From Corynespora cassiicola (Eukaryota; Ascomycota; Dothideomycetes; Pleosporales; Corynesporascaceae): a DNA stretch of 64,000 bases. The first letter of the stretch is position 1. The number at the start of each line of letters is the position of its first letter. The notes under the pieces are model-generated. The model was given only the letters and a program-made list of their open reading frames with translations. It was not told the origin of the DNA and did no database searches. Both the position numbers and the translations under genes were made by a program. Shown in pieces: positions 57,267 through 64,000 of the stretch. Location of the stretch: NCBI GenBank assembly GCA_022059125.1, contig JAEUWY010000008.1, positions 1,116,001 through 1,180,000 on the forward strand. Reading direction: 5' to 3'.

Positions 57267-57641
57267 GGCGCAACGGAGGGGTCTTGTGGTAGTCGACTAC
57301 ACTCATGAAGGCTCTCAGGCGCCGAATTGAATTATTGTCGACAACAACACGCGGTTGGTTGCTCTAGGTTGCTGCCTTGCGTCGGCATCGCCATCATGTC
57401 GTGCAGGGAAGCGCGGATCGGCGCTCGGAAAAACACTCCGCGCCGAGCTCCGCAGAGTGGTGAGATAATCGATTGCTGCGGAGGCAAACGTCAAGCTCCG
57501 TCTTCTCCACTTCAGCACACGACTCTGGACGGCCTTGGAATTGCTGCCGGAGCTCAAGAAGGTACTTTAATCGAAGAGGAGGACCAATAGATACTCCATC
57601 TGCCCCCCAATTGATCACACGCGACACCGCAGCTATTCACC
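57267..57641. promoter_or_regulatory. Shared bidirectional promoter of dsc4 and rcf1
   Basis: The two ATGs are separated by 375 bp. There is no TATA-like box near either start. Short plus- and minus-strand frames here are without motif. Confidence 0.55.
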
Positions 57642-58226
57642 ATGACTTCACCAAACAGCGCTCCGCTTCCATCGTCCTTTGACGAGAACAGGTGAGCCTC
57701 CCTCTTTTATATATTGTTATATATTTGCTTCTTTAGTATCGCAATCAAAGTTGTTCCATGGTTGACATTGCTTAGCGACTTCTACAATGAAAATACGCTC
57801 GACAAGATCTGGCGCCGCCTCCGTGAAGAACCCCTCATCCCCCTCGGATGTGGCCTCACCGTCTGGGCCATCGTAGGCGCGACCCGTTCCATGCGCAAGG
57901 GCGACCACAAGATGACCAACCTGTACTTTCGCCGACGTCTATATGCCCAGGGTTTCACCATTGCCGTTCTCGTTGCGGGCAACATGTACTGGCAAAAAGA
58001 CCGCGTGAAGCGCAAGGACTATGAGAAGCAAGTTGCCCAAAAGGAGGCCCAGGAAAAGAGGGAGAGGTGGCTTAGGGAATTGGAGATGCGCGATGAGGAG
58101 GACAAGGCATGGAAGGAGAGGTTGGCCAGGAAGGTTCGAGGTGGAGAAGAGGGCGATAAAGGTGTCACACAACTAGTGGCTGAGAAGGTACAGGAGGCCA
58201 AGGATAATGTCACCGGCGGAAAATGA
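57642..58226 (+). CDS. RCF1: Respiratory supercomplex factor 1, HIG1 domain
   Basis: Exons 57642-57691 and 57776-58226 (84-bp intron GTGAGC to GCTTAG) give 166 residues. The HIG1 domain covers about residues 28-95: EEPLIPLGCGLTVWAIVGA forms the first membrane helix, RRRLYAQGFTIAVLVAGNMYW the second, with the conserved R-x-Y/V-x-A-Q-G turn between. A highly charged coiled coil of about 70 residues (DRVKRKDYEKQVAQKEAQEK onward) follows, as in fungal Rcf1 (about 160-190 residues). Rcf1 sits in the mitochondrial inner membrane and helps assemble or stabilise complex III-IV supercomplexes. The small first exon is supported by a perfect phase match (AAC AG|C GAC). Confidence 0.93.
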
Positions 58227-58445
58227 AGAGACGAACTGGGGGAGTAGAGCTACCAATCTGGCCATCGCTTGGAACCAAAATGCTAAAAGTCAGTTTTGGG
58301 TAAAACGCACAGATGCGATCGAGATAGTCGTTCGCTTGTATATATTGCTATATTGTACGGATATATTTGGGCTTGAGTAAAGGCTAGAAAACTAAGTGAA
58401 GCTATGGATGGCTTCTTGTCTTTGGCGTTGTGAGCACGAGTTCCA

Positions 58446-60212
58446 CTACTGATTCGACCCGTCCAAGTATTCAGCCACAAGCCTCCCCAACCTTTCGATA
58501 CTCTCGAACACTAACCAATTCCCAGCGTCTGCTATGTAGTTGCCCCTTACTTCGGAACCGAGACTGCAAGACCACTCCGCCTGTTTATTGGGGTCATCCA
58601 ATCCATCGATTGTGAATGTGTCACCCAGGAAAGTCCCTGCCTCTATCTTGCTTCTTGCTGCTTGAGCCAGTGCACGGCATCCCTTTGCATATCCTTCGGC
58701 ATTCTGACTCAAAAGGGATTGCATAATTGCGGCAGTAGCTAGTGGCCTCGACTGTTGCGTTCTTGCAGACACCGCCTCTATGGCAATGCTAGACATACCC
58801 TCTTCACGCGCTTTCCGCTCGCGTTGTTCCAAGCACTCAATATAGTCTTCAGGCAAATCATGCCCTGGAGCCATATTGATCATAATGAGTTTCTTGATCA
58901 ACAATTCAGGATCGCTCCAGATACAGGTCTTTGCTATCAGGCAGCCCATGCCGTGGGCGATTATATTGAAATTTCCATACGACCCCTGCAGAGATTTAAT
59001 GATTTGCCAGAGATCTTCGGCATAAGAATCGAAAGTGATGACGGAATCTGCTTTCGTGGGGCTCATTCCATGTCCCTCAAGGTCGAAAAGAACGCATCGG
59101 TACTGCGAGTGGAGGCTACGGCTCATTATAAGCGGGAGAAAACAGGCATGTGTTCCACCCAGGCCATGAACAAACACAATCACATCCCCATAGTCTGGTC
59201 CCATTTCTTTGATGTATAGCTCTTTTCCGCTGGATAGTTTCGTCAAACCAACGCCCCCAGTCCTTTCGTAATTCGAAGTCGGCACCTCAGACACAGTCTT
59301 CACCCTCGCCGACACATAGTTATCCGCCCCCGCAGCTGCGACTGTGTTCCTAAGGGTCCCCAATCCGGTGACGCTGATTTCCACCACATCACCCTCTTTT
59401 AAGTACTGCGGGGGATTCAACCCAAACCCCACACCAGCTGGCGTCCCCGTCGCAATAACATCACCGGGTCGAATCGTCTGTGCTTCAGACACTGTCGCAA
59501 TGAGCCTGTTCACCGAGAAGATCAAATCCTCCGTCGTCCCCCTTTGCCTTGATTCTCCATTCACGGACGTCTGTACCTCCAACACAGGGGGAAGGTTTTC
59601 TTTCGGTACCGCTACAGGCCCCATGGGACAGAACGCATCCCCGGACTTGCCGATGAAGAACTGCTTGTGATCGCGCTGCTTCTCGCGCGCCGTCACGTCG
59701 TTGATGATGGTGAAGCCCCACACATAGTCTGCCGCATCCTCCTCTTTCACCTGATGGCCCGCCTTCCCTATGATGACACCAATCTCGCCCTCGTAGTCGA
59801 GCGTCGAAGTAAAGTTTGGGAATTGCAGGATGGGATCCCCATGCGAGACGATGCTGGTTGCGCGCTTGGTGAAGACGACAGGGTGGCTGGGCATGTCGTT
59901 CTTGTCCGAGGCATCGTATCCAGAGGCATTGAACTCCTTGGCATGTTCGACATAGTTCTTGCCGATTGCTAGAACATCGCGTGCAGGGAGAGGGGCGTGG
60001 ATTGACACAGAAGAGAGGGGGACGGTGGGGGTGGAGGGAATGACGCCGGCATGGCCGACTTCGATGACTTCGTAGAGGGTGCTGAAGGGGGTTCCCGAGG
60101 CATGGGAAAGGGGAGTTATAATTTGTGTTTCGAGGTCCAGATGCCCTATTCGGGGACGTGTGGGGTTGTTGGGGTGCGTGTAGGAGATGTAGTTTGGGAG
60201 GGGTTGAGTCAT
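58446..60212 (-). CDS. FAH-family hydrolase fused to a catalytically altered alpha/beta hydrolase
   Basis: This intronless gene encodes 588 residues from ATG 60212 (MTQPLPNYISYTHP); an upstream ATG at 60302 would add 30 residues without homology. Residues about 60-290 form a fumarylacetoacetate-hydrolase-type domain with intact metal ligands (LDYEGEIGVIIGK, IINDVTARE), the loop FIGKSGDAFCPMGP and the signature GDVIATGTPAGVGFG; relatives are acylpyruvases, oxaloacetate decarboxylases and hydroxymuconate isomerases. Residues about 320-580 form an alpha/beta hydrolase like 3-oxoadipate enol-lactonase, with FVHGLGGTH and LEGHGMSP. Its nucleophile elbow reads AHGMG, with Gly421 replacing Ser, and the His of the C-terminal GHW motif is Asn565 (GNW). 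An Asp (539/540) remains. So the first domain looks active and the second dead. There is no targeting signal. Confidence 0.9.
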   Translation of the reverse strand: MTQPLPNYISYTHPNNPTRPRIGHLDLETQIITPLSHASGTPFSTLYEVIEVGHAGVIPSTPTVPLSSVSIHAPLPARDVLAIGKNYVEHAKEFNASGYDASDKNDMPSHPVVFTKRATSIVSHGDPILQFPNFTSTLDYEGEIGVIIGKAGHQVKEEDAADYVWGFTIINDVTAREKQRDHKQFFIGKSGDAFCPMGPVAVPKENLPPVLEVQTSVNGESRQRGTTEDLIFSVNRLIATVSEAQTIRPGDVIATGTPAGVGFGLNPPQYLKEGDVVEISVTGLGTLRNTVAAAGADNYVSARVKTVSEVPTSNYERTGGVGLTKLSSGKELYIKEMGPDYGDVIVFVHGLGGTHACFLPLIMSRSLHSQYRCVLFDLEGHGMSPTKADSVITFDSYAEDLWQIIKSLQGSYGNFNIIAHGMGCLIAKTCIWSDPELLIKKLIMINMAPGHDLPEDYIECLEQRERKAREEGMSSIAIEAVSARTQQSRPLATAAIMQSLLSQNAEGYAKGCRALAQAARSKIEAGTFLGDTFTIDGLDDPNKQAEWSCSLGSEVRGNYIADAGNWLVFESIERLGRLVAEYLDGSNQ

Positions 60213-60855
60213 CTTGGAATTCCTAGTATTGGAACCGCGAAAGAAGGTAAGCTGTGTATCTTTGTCTCTCGTCCGGATGCTTGGAATGCTTGGGATTTGC
60301 AAAGGCGAAAAGGTGTCAGCGAGCTAGTGTTGCGGCTAAAGCGGTACTTTTACGGCATTTTGTCGGTTCTGCATAATTGCTCCTTTCGCTCTAAATCGGG
60401 TGTATGTTAGTCCGATATCGGTATGTACCCTCCCTACTCACTCGATAAACTAGATAATATGACCATTTCATGTGACAGTATATACCTGAGCACTTAAGTA
60501 GTGTCGATGTGGCCAGGTGCTAGGCCAAGGTTCTTATAGTTATGTAATCGTGATAGCATATTCGCGTCGTTTCATTCTTTCGAGCTTAAGCGCACATTTC
60601 TGCCAAACTATAGAATTCTAACAGATGACTATTAAACAAATTTGTGAGATCTGTTTGAAATACCGAGTTATACATTTTAGAACCTAGTAGTTTATAAATA
60701 TCAACTGTTTTTATTGAGTCATTTCTTGAAGAGGCTGGAGCTGAAGCTTGACCTTATGACTTTAACACTAACTCTGTTTAATTCTGTCTGCAAGGTATGT
60801 AGCAGATATTTCAAACTACCGTTTACAATTCAAAGTCCTACAGTAAAGTGTAGAC
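60213..60855. other. AT-rich intergenic, no gene seen
   Basis: This is the upstream region of the fusion gene and the 3' flank of the transporter gene. No frame over 86 codons, and no motif. Confidence 0.5.
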
Positions 60856-62300
60856 CTAGACTGGAGTCCTTCCATTCACCCATTTGTCGTTCTCCCCCTC
60901 TGAAGCAGCTTGAGTCTCATTCCCTATCTTCTCGATGCCAATATGGCTTACTACCAGCCATGCTGGAAATATAGCAAGCGCCCAAATGCCAAAGTTGAAA
61001 TATGTGCCTCCAACAGTCGCAAAGATCGGAAGAGCATTTAATCCGTAGCTTAGTGCCTGCCAAGCAGACTCCGTACCACGCAGGAGTGCAGCCAGACGGA
61101 TAGTCTCTTGGGGGGTTTCGGAAATCTGGCCGACGAGGTAGAAGGCAAAGTTGTAATTGAGTTGAAATCCTGCAACTAGAAAAATGAATGGAGCAAAGGC
61201 TCTTCCGAACCCTGCGTCTGACCAGTCAAAAGTTGGACCGGTCCTTCGATATTCTGTGACGTTGATTGTAAGCCAGATCCACCAAGCTCCTTGAGTGGCC
61301 ATGATTACGGCATATGCCCAGCGAGCTCTCTTCTTCATTGCGATGTGATTTTGATCCAACCATATTCCTAGTAAATTGGTAGCAACGATGGCGACAATTC
61401 CGGAGAGAAATGATCCCAAGGCACGAGCTCGTACGCTGAACCAAAGAGCGATATACGTGTAATATACGGCCTCGGAATATACGCCTTGGCCAATCCAAAT
61501 AATTAACAGTAGAAACCTTTTGTTGAGAAAAGCTTTTGTCGTGGATTTGATTTCTTGCCACGGATTGTTGTAAATTGAGAGTTCCACGGGTTTTCCGTCT
61601 GAGCGCTGAACTTCGGATGGCCGGTTGATAAGTATGGCGGCGAAGGGCCCGAGGACTTGTAGTGCGATGAAAATTAGGTAAACGGTGTACGATACTTGAC
61701 CTGCGGTATTTCGATCTGCATTTAATCCCAAGTTTATAGCCCCACCTAGGATACGACCCAGACATGTCCAGGTAATCCAATAAGCAATCATACGTCCGCG
61801 ATTTCTCGGTTCAGGGTATGCAATCGCTATCGCGGCCTCTGAAGCCCAAAATATTCCTGCTGATATACCACAAAGAGCAGCACCGAGAATGACAAGCCAC
61901 TCCACGCCATATCGGTTGTTGAGGTATAGGCCTGCGCTGTACGGTGCAAACCCGATAGTTCCAGCCACAAGGGCTCCTTTGATTCCAACGTATTTCACAA
62001 GCGAGCTTGTGAGCCAGCATGAAATGATCATGAGACAGAACGTGAGTGCGTTGGCAGTATTCACCAGATATGGCCTTTGCCCTCCACCAGCCCCCAGACT
62101 ATTCATGGCCCCCCATAATCCGGGTGCGGCCAAGCTACAAAAGCCAAGGATTGTAGCGTTGTAGAAGGGTGTGCGATACCATTTAGCTGCTCGATTAGCG
62201 TGCAATCTAGGAAGAAGTATGCTCTGAATTATTTACCTTGAATTTTTCTTTCCTCAATCAGCGGGACGTCTCCTAAGACTTGCTTATCTGAGGTTGACAT
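60856..62300 (-). CDS. Unc93-like MFS transporter
   Basis: Exons 62300-62237 and 62186-60856 give 464 residues. The 50-bp intron (GTAAAT to GAGCAG) has a GCTAAT branch site; its removal gives the family start IQAKWYRTPFYNATILGFCS. Eleven to twelve hydrophobic helices fill the protein. Family signatures include CSLAAPGLWGAMNSLGAGG in helix 1 and WASEAAIAIAYPEPRNRGR in the loop after helix 4, the usual MFS-like charged turn of fungal DUF895/Unc93-type proteins. These are plasma- or endomembrane proteins of unknown cargo. Expected family length is 450-490. The gene follows the FAH fusion on the same strand 640 bp away, so a shared pathway is possible but only inferred. A palindromic repeat and an E-box lie just upstream. 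Confidence 0.9.
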
Positions 62301-62310
62301 TAATATGTCT

Positions 62311-62340
62311 TAGGTACCTAGGTAGATAGGTACCTAGGTA
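62311..62340. repeat. Palindromic TAGGTACCTAGGTA repeat
   Basis: TAGGTACCTAGGTA occurs twice, separated by two bases (GA at the junction), and each copy is nearly self-complementary. It starts 11 bp upstream of the transporter ATG. TACCTAGG-type tracts are common near fungal promoters; function here is unknown. Confidence 0.8.
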
Positions 62341-62358
62341 AGTTAAAAAGTCAGAGAA

Positions 62359-62366
62359 TCACGTGA
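62359..62366. promoter_or_regulatory. E-box palindrome TCACGTGA
   Basis: The octamer TCACGTGA lies about 60 bp upstream of the transporter ATG. bHLH factors (Cbf1-type) and some bZIPs bind CACGTG cores. Binding is inferred only. Confidence 0.4.
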
Positions 62367-63708
62367 TCCGGTGTCAAAGTGGCAGCTCAACGTGTCAACG
62401 CCGCCTCAAGAAACCAAAAACACGTTATTTAAAGTGAGTGAAAGAGAAGAAGTTGCTAGAAATCCTTATAGTTGACTGGACATCTCGCGCAATCAGTGCT
62501 TGCAATTGCATGTCGATCTGGGTACGTCCGATACAGATAAGCGTTGGGCGTCCAATTGGCTAGCGAATGGCGTGCTTTGGCAACGGATTGATGCATTCAA
62601 ACTTGGCAACCATTCTGTGTTCGGCTTTGGAAATGTCAATCGCTGAAAAGTATCCTTTTTCCAATCATTGGTTAAACTAAATTGCAACAGAAGATTGACT
62701 TGGTACATAGTATATGAGGCACTCTTGATCATGATATATTGATTCTGGAAGGGAATGCCGCAAATAAGAAGAACACAATAGAATAAATAATTAGTCCAGC
62801 TGTTACAAGGAAAACAAACTATTGATAAGTTAAGGTTCTCATACTTATCTCTTCTTATACAGTCACTTTTTTACTCAAATCCGCACCCGCTGCTTGTAGC
62901 GATTTTATAAAACTAACAGGCTTTATGAGGGAAATTTTTCTTTGTTTCCGTAGACGGAACGTATGGGACACCCTTTCGTGCTCTTTTGTGTGCGTGTTCA
63001 AAGCTGTGGTGCAATTTTCCTCCTGAACGAGTGATGCAATCAGATCAGTACGGTTGCCAGATATCTTGAGCCGAATGAAATTACAGATCGAGAGTAGCTC
63101 TTATCCTGATTCACAGAGAGCATCGCCACAGGTATCTTATCCAGGACTCCAGCCAGAATATATTAGAAGGATTTGTTGCCAATATCTCTCTCTATTGCCT
63201 CTCCTGTCATGGACAAAAATCTGATGTAACCAGCATTTCTCTATGCTGCATGTCTGTATGACATGCACTAAACCATCGGACTCTTTGTATATATACATAT
63301 CAGCAGTGGACTTGTCCTGTGCCGTGCTTTCTCGTAATAAAAGAAGCCGAGAATTTAATGCGTTTCACTTTGGGGCGGAATGGTACGCATTTGGATTACC
63401 CCCAGCTCCCATCTCACAGTCATGGCTCGCGTTTAATATTTTTGGAGCGGCAGGTAGTCCCTCCCGCATTTCGGCCCCAAACTTGACCAAGTTAGATTGG
63501 CTCCCACACGGCTAAGGCGGTGATGACTCGTATCAGTCGATGATTTTCCGTGGTTTGATTTGTTGTCGACTTCGGCAGAATTCCCAAATTGTACGAACGC
63601 TAAGCCGCTTGCAGGGGCTGCCTGCTCACAACCATGAATTCGATAGAATTATCAGGGGAAACGACATGGTATTTGATCAAAATTAGAAGGCAAGTTGAGT
63701 TCATAAGC

Positions 63709-64000
63709 ATGGAGGCCTTAACGGCAATTTGGGTGCGGCGAAGGTCCAGCATGTTCCTCATCCTTCCTCGCGTAGCTTTTTCATTGTGGCTACCCGCCGT
63801 CTATGGAACTCCTGCGCAAGGTGCAAATTCTACGCGAATAAATCCTGAAGGAACTGCAGAAAACCATGCGGCAGCAAACCTATCCCGAAGTTTTTCTTCG
63901 ACTGAATTCTCTATTTCAAGTCTGCAGACGCCGACTTCAGCTACGATTGGTGGGCGCAAGAAGGTCGAAATAGGTATTCCGAAACTGATCAGCTGTAGAT
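63709..64000 (+). CDS. Signal-peptide protein, partial at window edge
   Basis: ATG 63709 opens a frame of 97 codons with no stop to the window end. A basic start (VRRRSS) precedes a hydrophobic stretch (MFLILPRVAFSLWLPAVYG) that resembles a signal peptide; ATG 63751 is an alternative start right before it. The mature part is Ser/Thr/Asn-rich with possible N-glycosylation sites (NST, NLS). Then comes GGRKKVEIGIP. No family is recognisable in this short piece. It may be a cell-surface or secreted protein. Confidence 0.5.
   Translation, partial: MEALTAIWVRRRSSMFLILPRVAFSLWLPAVYGTPAQGANSTRINPEGTAENHAAANLSRSFSSTEFSISSLQTPTSATIGGRKKVEIGIPKLISCR

Larger units (their letters stand above)
62301..63708. 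other. AT-rich divergent intergenic region
   Basis: This 1.4 kb lies between the divergent transporter and the partial gene at the right edge. It contains the TACCTAGG repeat and an E-box near the left end. A 79-codon minus-strand frame (62493-62732) has no recognisable family. Confidence 0.5.

Noticed and set aside
62493..62732. Possible transposase remnant on the minus strand
   Set aside because: No DDE, HTH or terminal repeat could be found; the word similarity was not convincing.

Overview
The window comes from the nuclear genome of a filamentous ascomycete (Pezizomycotina; Dothideomycetes is my guess, not proven). The signs are short spliceosomal introns (about 48-84 bp, with one of 184 bp, GT donors and CTAAC/CTGAC-like branch sites), fungal-only families (Zn2Cys6 and bZIP regulators, DUF4267, DUF1746/Dsc4, Unc93-type MFS, a bilirubin-oxidase-like multicopper oxidase) and no operons. 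I joined exons by hand by requiring consistent phase and conserved motifs, so the gene models are predictions.

Layout. 0-7 kb: the 5' end of a mitochondrial protein gene (MIC60 is my best candidate), a decayed NmrA-like reductase, a DUF4267 membrane protein, an uncharacterised 211-residue protein, and a cell-surface-type protein whose frame is broken by one TAG. 7.7-11.2 kb: a housekeeping head-to-head pair, the phosphoinositide phosphatase SAC1 and a Rab5-like GTPase (Vps21/Ypt5). 14-33 kb: an accessory-looking stretch with a secreted multicopper oxidase, two secreted proteins of poorly known families, two divergent transcription regulators (one with a Zn2Cys6 domain, one without), a class III aminotransferase of the glutamate-1-semialdehyde aminomutase type and a regucalcin-like lactonase. 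Four of these have a TATA-like box 60-105 bp upstream of the ATG.

33-56 kb: about 23 kb with only one convincing gene, a Pro/Ser-rich bZIP regulator near 45-47 kb. It is flanked by long simple-repeat-rich, partly GC-rich non-coding DNA. One 259-residue ORF at 39.7-40.5 kb has a diverged internal repeat and may be an orphan gene.

56-64 kb: compact again. A second head-to-head pair is Dsc4 (Golgi Dsc ubiquitin ligase) and RCF1 (respiratory supercomplex factor). Next comes an intronless fusion of a fumarylacetoacetate-hydrolase-type domain to an alpha/beta-hydrolase domain that has lost its catalytic Ser and His, then an Unc93-like MFS transporter, and the 5' end of a signal-peptide protein cut by the window edge.

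The best leads for something new are the FAH/dead-hydrolase fusion, the possibly myristoylated regucalcin, the zinc-cluster-less regulator beside a zinc-cluster regulator, the orphan repeat ORF, and the isolated bZIP locus. I saw no virus, CRISPR array, rRNA, convincing tRNA or intact transposon.
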